Counted from the first letter of the stretch, positions 1-8,114 are shown. The stretch is DNA of 10,499 nt from Bacteroidota bacterium (GCA_030824175.1 JAVBYH010000281.1:1-10499); one strand, 5' to 3'. Made by a program: numbers and translations. The notes: generated by a model from the letters alone, not told the origin.

Positions 1-34
1 GCGGGAGCAGTGGTGCGGTGCGCGGTGTACGGCG

Positions 35-90
35 GTCGCCGCCCGGTTCGGCCTGCGCACGACGCCGTGCGCAGGCCGAGACTCGGCGAC
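35..90 (-). terminator. Large GC-rich stem-loop at the end of the purine-transport unit
   Basis: A perfect 13-bp stem (48-60 with 67-79, arms TCGGCCTGCGCAC and GTGCGCAGGCCGA) closes a 6-nt loop. It is extended by an outer 7-bp stem (35-41 with 84-90) across an asymmetric internal loop. It begins 12 bp beyond the permease stop codon, where a terminator or 3'-end stabilising hairpin would be expected. Read on the minus strand, no U-tract follows the stem, so it is not a canonical intrinsic terminator. It may stop RNA decay or work with Rho. The hairpin itself is certain from the sequence; the terminator role is inferred. Confidence 0.55.
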
Positions 91-101
91 GGTGTATATC
101 G

Positions 102-1424
102 TCAGATCATGAGCGCGAGGATCGCGAAGATGTCGATCACGATGAGCATGGGAGAGACTTCGTCCCGCTTGCCCAGCAGCAGCTTGATCGCCGTCCAGGA
201 GAGGAAGCCCCAGATGATGCCCTGCGTGATTGAATACGTGAAGGGGATGAGTACGAGCGCGAGAAAGGCCGGGATCGCGTCGTCGAACTTCGTCCAGTTG
301 ATCTTCAGTACAGGCTTCATCATGAACACGCCGACGAGCACGAGCGCGGGCGCCGTTGCGATAGCCGGTACGATCGAGAGCAGCGGTGAAATGAACATGA
401 ATGGGATAAAGAGCAGACCGGCGACCACAGCCGTCAACCCGGTGCGTCCGCCTTCCTCGATGCCGGTGGCCGACTCGATGTACGCCGTGCCGGCGCTCGA
501 GCCGACGAGACCGGCGAATCCGGTGGCGAAAGCATCGACGATGAGCGACTGTTTCATGTTGCGGGGTTCGCCTGTCGCATCGATCATATCACCGGCTTCT
601 GCCACGGCCACGAACGTCGAGAGACTGTCGAACATGTCCGTGAAGAGGAAGGCAAACGTGATGGGCCAGATGGCGAATTGGAGCGAGCCGACAAGATCGA
701 GCTTCAACAACAGACTGAAGTCCGGCATCGAGAACATGCCGCTCCACGTCACGAGCGTCGGCACGCCGAAGTTGATGGCAGACGCGTCTCCATAGAACCG
801 TCCGATGGGGATCGCAAGCACCGTTGTCGCAATGATGCCGATGATGAGCGCGCCCTTCGTCCGCATCACGACGAAGACGGACGTGATGACCATGCCGACG
901 AGAAATGTGACGATGGTCGGATCGAGCTTCGCGAGGCCCACCATCGTCGCCGGATTCGGGACGATGAATTTGGCGTTGGCGAATCCGATAAGCGCGATGA
1001 ACAATCCGATGCCGGCCGCGACGGCATAGCGGATCTGCTTCGGGATGGCGCGGACGATGTATGCGCGGATGTTGAAGACGGAGAGAAGCATGAACACGAC
1101 GCCGGCCCAGAACACAGAACCGAGCGCGGTCTCCCACTTCACGCCCATGCCGAGGACGACAGAAAATGTGAAAAACGCATTCAGTCCCATGCCCGGTGCG
1201 ACGAGGATCGGGTTCTTTGCGTAGAGGCCCATCATGATCGTGGAGAAGGCGCAGACGATGACGGTGGCGGTGAGCACGCCGCTAAACGGCATGCCCGTCT
1301 TGCTCAGGATCGCCGGATTGACGACGATGATGTACATCGCCGAGAGGAATGTGGTGATCCCGGCGAGCACCTCGACGCGCACGGAGGTGTTGTTCTTATC
1401 GAACTCGAAAAATTTTGCCAGCAT
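102..1424 (-). CDS. NCS2 family purine permease (AzgA-like, adenine/guanine/hypoxanthine type)
   Basis: This is a 440-residue inner-membrane transporter that probably imports purine bases by proton symport. The family hallmarks are all visible: TTFLSAMYIIVVNPAIL at residues 24-40, the APGMGLNAFF signature at 76-85, TDMFDSLSTF near 262-271 carrying the acidic residue of the substrate site region, and YIESATGIEEGGRTGLTA at 315-332. Hydrophobic segments span most of the protein, and the length matches AzgA/PbuG-type members (about 430-450). The ATG at 1424 is preceded by an AAGGGA Shine-Dalgarno (1431-1436 on the opposite strand), which supports this start. It lies 28 bp downstream of the DUF5020 gene on the same strand, so the two are probably co-transcribed. 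The family assignment is strong. Which purine is moved cannot be read from the sequence. Confidence 0.93.
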   Translation of the reverse strand: MLAKFFEFDKNNTSVRVEVLAGITTFLSAMYIIVVNPAILSKTGMPFSGVLTATVIVCAFSTIMMGLYAKNPILVAPGMGLNAFFTFSVVLGMGVKWETALGSVFWAGVVFMLLSVFNIRAYIVRAIPKQIRYAVAAGIGLFIALIGFANAKFIVPNPATMVGLAKLDPTIVTFLVGMVITSVFVVMRTKGALIIGIIATTVLAIPIGRFYGDASAINFGVPTLVTWSGMFSMPDFSLLLKLDLVGSLQFAIWPITFAFLFTDMFDSLSTFVAVAEAGDMIDATGEPRNMKQSLIVDAFATGFAGLVGSSAGTAYIESATGIEEGGRTGLTAVVAGLLFIPFMFISPLLSIVPAIATAPALVLVGVFMMKPVLKINWTKFDDAIPAFLALVLIPFTYSITQGIIWGFLSWTAIKLLLGKRDEVSPMLIVIDIFAILALMI

Positions 1425-1452
1425 ATGACGTCCCTTTTAAAAAGAGTGTGAG

Positions 1453-2124
1453 TTAGAAATTCCATTTGGCTGCCACTGTCGGGCAGACGAGGACCTTGTT
1501 TTCGCCGGGAATGAAGTTGTTGCTGATCTCCACCTCGGTGCCGATGGCAAGGTGCGAGTCAACATTGTACCAGAGCTGGGGTTCCGTGAGCATGGTGAAC
1601 TTGCGGTCGGTGCCCTGTTTGCCGCTCCAGATGTCCATGAAGCCCGTGAAGTTCACTTTGCCGCCCGCGAACGGCACGAACCACACCGTTGTGAGCTGCA
1701 CATCGGAACCTTCCGACAGATAGTCCTTGCGATAGAGCAGGTCCGTGTTGAGCGTGACGAAGCCGAGGTCGATGGGGTAGCTTACGCCGGCCAGCCAGAC
1801 GGAACCGAGGGGCACCGCGATGCCGAGGCCCGGGATGCGCAGTGTGCCGTCGTTGTACTGCAGCGTGCCGGCAAGGCCCTTCGCGCCGGGGATCGTGACG
1901 TAACGCGCGATTTCCCAGTAGGCTGTGGAGATGCTCTTGTTGCCGTCGTTGTTGAAATCGAAGTCCACGAATGTGAACGTCGAGCCGTACTCGTCGGGCT
2001 TGAACATTTCGAATGTGGTGGTGAAGTATTTACGGTCCTTGTTCAAATCATAATGCAACTGAAGGTTTTGCGCGAACGACGTGGCGGTGCAGACGAAGAA
2101 CAGTACTCCCAGAAACTTTTTCAT
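1453..2124 (-). CDS. DUF5020 family outer-membrane protein, Tsx-like nucleoside channel candidate
   Basis: This is a 223-residue exported protein. Residues 1-19 form a signal peptide (MKKFLGVLFF..., small residues before SFAQ). The mature N-terminus LQLHYDLNKDRKYFTTTFEM, followed by FKPDEYGSTFTFVDFDF, is what I recognise as the DUF5020 pattern. The remainder alternates polar and hydrophobic residues like short beta strands, and the chain ends in Asn-Phe, a C-terminal aromatic typical of outer-membrane barrels. DUF5020 proteins resemble the nucleoside channel Tsx. The purine permease immediately downstream makes a role in passing nucleosides or bases across the outer membrane plausible, but this is inferred. 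The start is supported by a GGAG about 9 nt upstream, and the gene is first in its transcript behind the 2226-2254 promoter. The leader of roughly 95 nt shows no riboswitch that I recognise. Confidence 0.8.
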   Translation of the reverse strand: MKKFLGVLFFVCTATSFAQNLQLHYDLNKDRKYFTTTFEMFKPDEYGSTFTFVDFDFNNDGNKSISTAYWEIARYVTIPGAKGLAGTLQYNDGTLRIPGLGIAVPLGSVWLAGVSYPIDLGFVTLNTDLLYRKDYLSEGSDVQLTTVWFVPFAGGKVNFTGFMDIWSGKQGTDRKFTMLTEPQLWYNVDSHLAIGTEVEISNNFIPGENKVLVCPTVAAKWNF

Positions 2125-2225
2125 AAATAGAGACTCCGATAGAATGAATGAGGAATAGAGGGGGAACCAGCGGTTGTATGAACAATGCGATGCATGCGTA
2201 TGATCGTTATTATTGTCAGGAACTT

Positions 2226-2254
2226 AATATAATGAAAACAATAACGTTTTTCAA
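2226..2254 (-). promoter_or_regulatory. Sigma70-like promoter of the DUF5020-permease unit
   Basis: Read on the minus strand, TTGAAA (2254-2249) and TATATT (2231-2226) are separated by exactly 17 bp, and each differs from the sigma70 consensus by one or two positions. It sits in an AT-rich pocket (about 2200-2340) in otherwise GC-rich DNA. It would start a transcript near 2219, leaving a leader of roughly 95 nt before the DUF5020 ATG. The gap from 2125 to 2360 contains nothing else I can support. hrpB lies upstream on the same strand with no clear terminator, so some read-through is possible. Confidence 0.6.
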
Positions 2255-2360
2255 CTAATAATATGAAGATAATTGCGAATAATCACTTACATCGTAAAAA
2301 ACCAGCGCATTTTTCTTAAATATCTTAGGCGCACCAATTACCGGGAATACACCGGTCCGT

Positions 2361-4925
2361 TCAGGTGTTTGTCTGACGGCGCTTCGTCTTGTTTGTGGGG
2401 CGGGCCGTGAGCGGGTCGTCGGGCCAGACGTGGCGCGGGTAGCGGGCGCGCATCTGTGTGCGTATCTCGGGATACACGGTGGTCCAGAAGCTGCGAAGAT
2501 CCTGCGTGACTGCGAGCGGACGCTGCGCCGGAGAGAGGATGTGGAGGAGGAGCCGAATGCGTCCGTCGCCGATGCCCGGCGTCTGCGTCTGTCCGAAGAG
2601 CTCCTGCAGTTTCACAGCGAGCACGGGCGGGTCTGTTGCATAGTCGACCGCGATACGCGAGCCGCTCGGGAGCGGGCAATGCGTGGGGGCGAGTTTTTCG
2701 AGGAGGCGGGCGTTGGCGAAGCCGAGCCGGGTTTTCATGATCGCATCGATGTCGAGTGCGGCAAGCTGCGTGCGGCGGCGTAGCCCATTTAAGAACGGCG
2801 AGAGCCAGTCGCAAACGGACGCGAGGAGGTCGGCTGGATTCATGGGAGGGAAGTCCGATGCCTCGGCGCAGTGCGTCCGCGCCCATTCCGCACGGAGGCA
2901 GAGCGAGCGGGAGTCCTTCGTCCACGGGAGCGCATCGAGACCGAGCGCGCGGATGCCGTCGAGCATCGCGTCCGTAACCGCCGTCGCCGCCGTCGAGATC
3001 GTCCGCTCATCGAGGATTACCGCGCCGAGACGCGAGACCCGCCGGGCGATGACGGCGTCGTCCTTCGGACTCCACTCGATCTGTTCCTCGGAGACGATCG
3101 AGTCGTCCATGAAGCGTTCGATGTCCGCCTGCGAGAGCGGAGCGGCAAGGAGGATGCGTGTATCGGAGCCTGTGGTGTCCGTCTCCCCGATCGCGAGGTA
3201 GTCTTCGCGCGCAAGGAGGCTTCCGGGCGGCAGCACGGCGGTCGTCCCGTTGGCGGTGAGATACTTCGAGCCTTCCGCACCGCGCCGCCGCGCGATGCGG
3301 TCGGGATAGGCAAGCGCCAGGAGGAGGCCGGCGTGTTCGTCGATCACATTGGGTACATCGGGCGCATCGGGCCCGGACCGTCTCTTCTTCGGCGCACCTG
3401 CCCGACTGCCGGCCGACTCTGTGTGCGGTCCGCTCCGCAGTATCGCTGCGCGCAGGCGCTCCGCGTGTGCGAGTACGCGGTCGAGGGCGAAGCGGTTCGC
3501 CGCCCGGCGCTGCGTGACCGCATGGAGCCTCACGCCGAGATCGACATCCGCATCCGCGCGCCCTGAAAAAAGGTCGCGTTCCTCGAGGAGGGCGGCGATC
3601 GTGCACGCCGTATCGGCGCAGCCGATGTCGGCGCCCCGGATGATCATGTGCGCCAGGCGGGGATGAACGGGCAGTTCGCTCATCGATCGTCCGTGCTGCG
3701 TAATGGATCCGTGCCGATCGAGCGCGCCGAGATCACGCAGCAGCGTGCGTGCCTGCGAGAGATGGTGGGCGGGCGGAGGATCGATGAACGTCAGGCGCTC
3801 GCCCGTCGGTTCGCCCCATGCTGCGAGATCGAGTGCGAAGGACGCGAGATCGGCGTTTTTGATCTCGGGCTGGGGATGGTCGGGGAGCTGCGCATGTTCG
3901 GCCTCCGTCCACAATCTGTAACAGATGCCGGGCTGCTGGCGGCCGGCGCGGCCGCGGCGCTGATCGGCGGTGGCCTTCGAGACAGGCACTGTGATGAGGC
4001 CGGACATGCCGCGGCGCGGATCGAACTCGGCACTGCGCACCTGTCCCGAATCGATGACGATGCGCGCGCCGTCGATCGTGAGACTCGTTTCGGCGACGCT
4101 TGTCGAGAGGATGACCTTCCGCGTTCCGTCGCGCGCGGGAGTGAGCGCCGCCTGCTGCTGCTCGTATGGGGCGTCGCCGTAGAGCGTGTGTACGCGCACG
4201 TCTTCGGGCAGCCGGCGATCGTAGAGCTGATTCTCGACGAAACGGATCTCGCGCCTGCCGGGCAGGAAGACGAGGATGTCGCCGTCTTCCTCCTTCACCG
4301 CGGCGGCGACCGCGTCCACGGCGACCGCCTCGCGCGATTTCGACGGAGCGAACCGGAGATACCGCGTGTCCACGTCGTAACTTTTTCCCTCGCATGCCAC
4401 GAGCGCCGCGTCTTCGAGCATGGCGGCCAGCGGCACCGCATCGAGCGTCGCCGACATGACGAGGATCTTCAAGTCGCTGCGAAGGTTGTTCTGTACATCG
4501 AGCGTCAACGCGAGACCGAGATCGGCATGGATGCTCCGCTCATGGAATTCATCGAAGATGACGATCCCCGTGTCTTCGAGCGCCTGATCCGTCTGCAGCA
4601 TGCGCGTCAGGATGCCCTCGGTGACGACCTCGATGCGCGTCCGGGAGCCGACGCGTGCATCGCCGCGCACCCGGAACCCAATCGTCTCCCCGACGCGCTC
4701 TCCCCTCTGCGCGGCCATGTATTCCGCAGCCCGCCGCGCTGCCAAGCGCCTTGGTTCGAGCATGATGATCTTCCGGCCCGCAAGCCACGCCGTATCGAGG
4801 AGAGCGGGCGGCACGCGCGTTGTCTTGCCCGCTCCGGGCGGGGCGCTCAGGATGATGCGTTGTGAAGCCGCCGCCGCCGCAAGGAGCGACGGCATTTCGC
4901 TGTCGATGGGGAATGTCTGTACCAT
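2361..4925 (-). CDS. hrpB: ATP-dependent helicase HrpB (DEAH-box, DEAH/RHA family)
   Basis: This is an 854-residue cytoplasmic helicase, full length for HrpB. Residue numbers are from the ATG at 4925. Visible motifs are APPGAGKT (Walker A, about 28-35), DEFHERS (DEAH motif II, 125-131), SAT (motif III, 158-160), VFLPGRREI (about 219-227), STSVAETSLTI (motif V region, from 274) and QRRGRAGR (motif VI, 322-329). The C-terminal half carries HrpB-specific sequence, ending in the YPEIRTQMRARYPRHVWPDD tail followed by a basic end. A Gly/Ser/Pro/Lys-rich stretch at about 499-529 looks like a flexible linker before the HrpB C-terminal domain. An in-frame GTG at 4952 would add nine residues, but the ATG gives the normal family N-terminus. 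There is no clear Shine-Dalgarno, and the ATG sits where transcription may begin. The family is associated with RNA remodelling, but its exact substrate is not well established. Confidence 0.95.
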   Translation of the reverse strand: MVQTFPIDSEMPSLLAAAAASQRIILSAPPGAGKTTRVPPALLDTAWLAGRKIIMLEPRRLAARRAAEYMAAQRGERVGETIGFRVRGDARVGSRTRIEVVTEGILTRMLQTDQALEDTGIVIFDEFHERSIHADLGLALTLDVQNNLRSDLKILVMSATLDAVPLAAMLEDAALVACEGKSYDVDTRYLRFAPSKSREAVAVDAVAAAVKEEDGDILVFLPGRREIRFVENQLYDRRLPEDVRVHTLYGDAPYEQQQAALTPARDGTRKVILSTSVAETSLTIDGARIVIDSGQVRSAEFDPRRGMSGLITVPVSKATADQRRGRAGRQQPGICYRLWTEAEHAQLPDHPQPEIKNADLASFALDLAAWGEPTGERLTFIDPPPAHHLSQARTLLRDLGALDRHGSITQHGRSMSELPVHPRLAHMIIRGADIGCADTACTIAALLEERDLFSGRADADVDLGVRLHAVTQRRAANRFALDRVLAHAERLRAAILRSGPHTESAGSRAGAPKKRRSGPDAPDVPNVIDEHAGLLLALAYPDRIARRRGAEGSKYLTANGTTAVLPPGSLLAREDYLAIGETDTTGSDTRILLAAPLSQADIERFMDDSIVSEEQIEWSPKDDAVIARRVSRLGAVILDERTISTAATAVTDAMLDGIRALGLDALPWTKDSRSLCLRAEWARTHCAEASDFPPMNPADLLASVCDWLSPFLNGLRRRTQLAALDIDAIMKTRLGFANARLLEKLAPTHCPLPSGSRIAVDYATDPPVLAVKLQELFGQTQTPGIGDGRIRLLLHILSPAQRPLAVTQDLRSFWTTVYPEIRTQMRARYPRHVWPDDPLTARPTNKTKRRQTNT

Positions 4926-4931
4926 GCATTC

Positions 4932-4959
4932 AATATAAAGGCATTCCGCCACTTTACAA
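4932..4959 (-). promoter_or_regulatory. Candidate hrpB promoter placing the start codon at the transcript start
   Basis: On the minus strand TTGTAA (4959-4954) and TATATT (4937-4932) are 16 bp apart. Only six bases separate the TATATT from the ATG at 4925, so initiation at the usual distance would fall on or next to the start codon. That fits the absence of a Shine-Dalgarno and suggests a leaderless mRNA. The -35 box is only a partial match. Confidence 0.4.
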
Positions 4960-5004
4960 AATCAGCCGCAACCGAGGCAATGGATTTTTATTCGAAATTT
5001 TAAG

Positions 5005-5010
5005 TATCTT
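5005..5010 (+). promoter_or_regulatory. Weak -10-like element upstream of the glycoside hydrolase gene
   Basis: TATCTT, followed by TCG, lies at the end of an AT-rich patch (4981-5010) in the 165-bp divergent gap between hrpB and the hydrolase gene. The run TATCTTTC matches the Bacteroidota -7 pattern TANNTTTG at all but the last position. No convincing -33/-35 box is seen. It is the best plus-strand candidate in this gap but remains tentative. Confidence 0.25.
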
Positions 5011-5090
5011 TCGTGTGAGCATGCCGATCGTGCCGCCTGCACCAACGAGGCCGCACGCTGCTCTTCCAGCCCACATTCTCCGGGACATTC

Positions 5091-6743
5091 ATGCGCACAG
5101 GAATACTTCTCATGATCTCGCTCTCCATCGCGTGCGGCACCGGAATTGCCGGCGAGGCTGCGGGAAAATATTTCGCGAAAAAATCGTACGTTCCCGCGCC
5201 GCTGCCGCAGTACGACCGCCTGCGCAGCGCTCTTCCCTCGCCCATCTTCGACGAAGACACGCTCCTCGTCCGTACGTACTGGAAGGCGTGGGAACTTGCG
5301 TTCCGGCACTTCTATGAACCCGCGCCGGGAAGCGGGTTCGTCTCGCAGTTCATCGATGCCGCATTCAACGCGAACATCTTCCTCTGGGATACGAGCTTCA
5401 TGACGATGTTCTGCAACTACGCGCACGGACTCGTTCCCGGCATCGGCTCGCTCGACAATTTCTATGCGAAGCAGCACGAGGACGGGGAGATCTGCCGCGA
5501 GATCGTCCGCGCCACCGGGATCGATTTCGGTCCGTGGCGTAACCTCGAGGAGAAGCCGCTCTTCACGCGATGGGGATTCAACGAGGCGGAGACGTTCACA
5601 TCGTCGGCCGTCCCGTATATCGGCCGCACCGCGCCGTCGCCCAATCCGAAGCTCACGCTCGACGCCATGAACAATCCCATGCTCTCGTGGGCGGAGCTCG
5701 AAAGCTACCGGCTCACCGGCGACACGGCGCGGCTCGAGCTCGTGTACGAACCGCTCGTGCGGTACTATCGTTCACTGCAGAAATATCTGCGCCAGGGGAA
5801 CGGTCTCTATCTCACCGACTGGGCGAGCATGGACAATTCTCCGCGGAATATTTTCCTCAAGGGAGGAGGGCAGGGCGTCGACATCTCCGCGCAGATGGTG
5901 ATGAACGCACGGGACATCGCCCGCATCGCACTCATTCTGGGGAAACCCGCGGAAGCCGCGCTGTACGCGCGCGAGGCGGACGAGCTCGCCGCGCTCATCA
6001 ACGGCGCGATGTGGGACACGGAGAAAAAATTCTATTACGACCTCACCGCCGAGGGGACGCGCATTCCGATAAAGACGATCGCCGCGTATTGGACGATGCT
6101 GTCGCACACGGCATCCGCCCCTCAGGCCGCCGTTCTTGCAGCTGCGCTGAAAGATACCGCCACATTCGGACGGTTTCATCCCGTACCGACATGTTCAGCC
6201 GACGAACCGGACTTTCGCGGAACGGGAGGATATTGGAAGGGCGCTGTGTGGGCCCCGACGAACACGATGGTGATACGCGGCCTCGAGCGGTACGGATACA
6301 CTGAGCTCGCACGCGAGATCGCGATGAAACACGTTCGCATTGTCGCCGACGTGTTCAGCACAACGGGGACGATCTGGGAAAATTATGCCCCCGATCTCGC
6401 CGCACCGGGCCGGCATACGAGCGGCGCGCTTGTGCAGCGCGACTTCGTCGGCTGGAGTGCGATCGGACCCATTATGTATTTTCTCGAATACGGGATCGGC
6501 CTCCATGCCGACGCCCCGGCGAACACGCTCACGTGGACCGTCCGATCCGCGCGACGTTCCGGCTGCGAGCGCTTCCGGTTCAACGGTCACGTTGTTTCGC
6601 TCACCGCGGAGCCGACAGGGAACACGACGACAGTTCGCGTCTCGGCCGACGGACCCTTCATGCTGCGCGTCCGCCGCGGCGCCGCCGAAGCAGCGTTCAG
6701 TGTCGCATCCGGAGACAACACATTCATCATCACTGGGAAATAG
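5091..6743 (+). CDS. Exported glycoside hydrolase, MGH1-like (alpha/alpha)6 barrel, GH63/GH37-related
   Basis: This 550-residue protein has an N-terminal signal peptide (about residues 1-21, MRTGILLMISLSIACGTGIA), so it acts in the periplasm or outside the cell. The body resembles the toroidal (alpha/alpha)6 glycosidases of clan GH-G (trehalase GH37, GH63 glucosidase and mannosylglycerate hydrolase). Visible hallmarks are FLWDTSF at 97-103, the SMDNSPR motif at 246-252 whose D248 is the likely general acid, YWKGAVWAPTN at 381-391, and IWENYAP at 428-434 whose E430 is the likely base. Residues from about 470 look like a C-terminal beta domain. The start is chosen because it gives a signal peptide; the upstream Shine-Dalgarno is weak. 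The M29-like gene follows 90 bp later on the same strand. Substrate is not deducible: alpha-glucosides, mannosylglycerate-type solutes and other alpha-linked sugars are all possible. Confidence 0.82.
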   Translation: MRTGILLMISLSIACGTGIAGEAAGKYFAKKSYVPAPLPQYDRLRSALPSPIFDEDTLLVRTYWKAWELAFRHFYEPAPGSGFVSQFIDAAFNANIFLWDTSFMTMFCNYAHGLVPGIGSLDNFYAKQHEDGEICREIVRATGIDFGPWRNLEEKPLFTRWGFNEAETFTSSAVPYIGRTAPSPNPKLTLDAMNNPMLSWAELESYRLTGDTARLELVYEPLVRYYRSLQKYLRQGNGLYLTDWASMDNSPRNIFLKGGGQGVDISAQMVMNARDIARIALILGKPAEAALYAREADELAALINGAMWDTEKKFYYDLTAEGTRIPIKTIAAYWTMLSHTASAPQAAVLAAALKDTATFGRFHPVPTCSADEPDFRGTGGYWKGAVWAPTNTMVIRGLERYGYTELAREIAMKHVRIVADVFSTTGTIWENYAPDLAAPGRHTSGALVQRDFVGWSAIGPIMYFLEYGIGLHADAPANTLTWTVRSARRSGCERFRFNGHVVSLTAEPTGNTTTVRVSADGPFMLRVRRGAAEAAFSVASGDNTFIITGK

Positions 6744-6833
6744 AACGCAACAGGACGAGGGAACCAAGAGGGCGCGGTCTGTGGTTTCACTGTAATCCAT
6801 GACGTACATAAATTTTCACTACCGGAGGCTGCC

Positions 6834-8114
6834 ATGAAACGATTCAATGTGCTTGTCATGATCCTTTCCATCCTGCTCTTCTCGGTATCCGCGGACGCCC
6901 AAAAAAAGAAAAAACCCGTCAAGGCACCCGTTAAGGGCGCAGAGAAGGTGATCGAGACCCCCGCCGAGAAGCCGGTTGAAAAAGCCGTCGAAAAGATCGC
7001 GGAAAAATCTCCCGACACTGAAGCCTTGGCGCAAAAGCTCGTCGTCCAATGTGCAAACGTGAAGGAGGGCCACTCTGTGCTCATCTCCGGCGGCGTGCGC
7101 GATCTCGCCTTACTGGAGAACATAGCTGTGCACGTGAGGAAGCTCGGGGCATTTCCATTGATCTCCCTGACGGGCGACAAACTCGTCAGGCGGATGTACG
7201 ACGATGTTCCCGCGAAGTTCGACGAGCAGGTGGATGAGTACGGGAAGAAAGTCCTCAAGGCCACCGACGTGTTGATCAGCATCGATGCGAACGAGAACGA
7301 AGCGCTGCTTGCAGACATCCCCGTTTCGCGGATCGCAGCGCGCAGCAAGGCGGGACAGGAAATCACGGATGTGATGGTGAGCAAGGGCGTCATCGGCGTC
7401 AACCTCGGCAACGCCATGTATCCGACGGCGGGGCGGGCGAAACAATACGGCATCAGCCAGCAGCAGCTCGCCAAAATATTCTGGGCGGGTGTCAATACCG
7501 ATTACGACAAGCTCCAGGCTGTCGGCGACAAGGTGAAGCAGCTGCTCGCTGCGGCGGACACGGTTCGCATCACGACACCCTCGGGAACGGATCTGACGCT
7601 GAGCGTGTACGGCAGAATGCCTCACGTCAGCGATGGCGTCATCTCCGAAGCCGACGTCAACGAAGGCTTCGCCAGCTCCAACGCATACCTCCCGGCGGGC
7701 GAAGTATTCGTCACGCCCAACCAGGGCACGGCGTGGGGCAAGGTGGTCGTCGAAAAAACCTTCTTCCAGGGAAAAGAGATCAAGGGGCTGTCGCTCGAAT
7801 TCAAGGAGGGACGCGTGACGACGATGACGTCGTCGTCGGGACTTGAACCATTGAAGGCCCTCTATGACGCCGCGGAAGAGGGGAAGGACGAATTCTCGTT
7901 CATCGACATCGGCATCAATCCCGACGTCTCGATCCCCCAGGGCAGTTCGATGATCGCATGGATGCCCGCGGGCATGGTCACCGTCGGCATCGGTGAGAAC
8001 CGCTGGGCCGGCGGCGACAACGAGGCCTCGTTCTCGCTTCCGTTGTTCCTCGTGAATTGCACCGTAACGCTCGACGGAAAAACAATCGTCGAGAACGGCA
8101 AGCTGAAGTTGTAA
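6834..8114 (+). CDS. Exported M29-aminopeptidase-like protein, probably non-canonical active site
   Basis: This is a 426-residue protein. A signal peptide covers about residues 1-22, followed by a Lys/Pro/Glu-rich segment (24-58) that looks like a disordered spacer. From about 62 the sequence follows the layout of M29 (thermophilic) metallo-aminopeptidases: an alpha/beta N-terminal half, then NAYLPAGEVFVTP at 283-295, FIDIGINPDVSI at 356-367 and a GGDN segment at 393-396, ending in TLDGKTIVENGKL. The first metal-binding Glu is kept (E290). The usual Glu of ELGIG is Asp358, the expected GTxHxAxG histidine is absent (MVTVGIG, 381-387), and the usual His-x-Asp after GGxN reads Ser401-Leu-Pro403. 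M29 enzymes are normally cytoplasmic, so export is also unusual. Start: a strong GGAGG (6824-6828) lies five bases before the ATG. A terminator follows. Fold assignment is likely; peptidase activity is doubtful. Confidence 0.75.
   Translation: MKRFNVLVMILSILLFSVSADAQKKKKPVKAPVKGAEKVIETPAEKPVEKAVEKIAEKSPDTEALAQKLVVQCANVKEGHSVLISGGVRDLALLENIAVHVRKLGAFPLISLTGDKLVRRMYDDVPAKFDEQVDEYGKKVLKATDVLISIDANENEALLADIPVSRIAARSKAGQEITDVMVSKGVIGVNLGNAMYPTAGRAKQYGISQQQLAKIFWAGVNTDYDKLQAVGDKVKQLLAAADTVRITTPSGTDLTLSVYGRMPHVSDGVISEADVNEGFASSNAYLPAGEVFVTPNQGTAWGKVVVEKTFFQGKEIKGLSLEFKEGRVTTMTSSSGLEPLKALYDAAEEGKDEFSFIDIGINPDVSIPQGSSMIAWMPAGMVTVGIGENRWAGGDNEASFSLPLFLVNCTVTLDGKTIVENGKLKL

Noticed and set aside
678..1451. 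A 257-residue plus-strand open frame opposite the permease
   Set aside because: It is an Asp/Arg/His-rich mirror of the membrane protein on the other strand, with no domain.
2125..2220. Purine riboswitch in the leader of the purine-transport unit
   Set aside because: The conserved purine-aptamer junction and loop sequences are absent from the leader.
3648..4865. A 405-residue plus-strand open frame opposite hrpB
   Set aside because: hrpB on the minus strand has every helicase motif in order. The opposite frame is Arg-rich and shows no recognisable domain.
4926..4952. GTG at 4952 as the hrpB start
   Set aside because: It adds nine residues not seen in the family N-terminus and overlaps the likely promoter. 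The ATG at 4925 gives the expected protein start.
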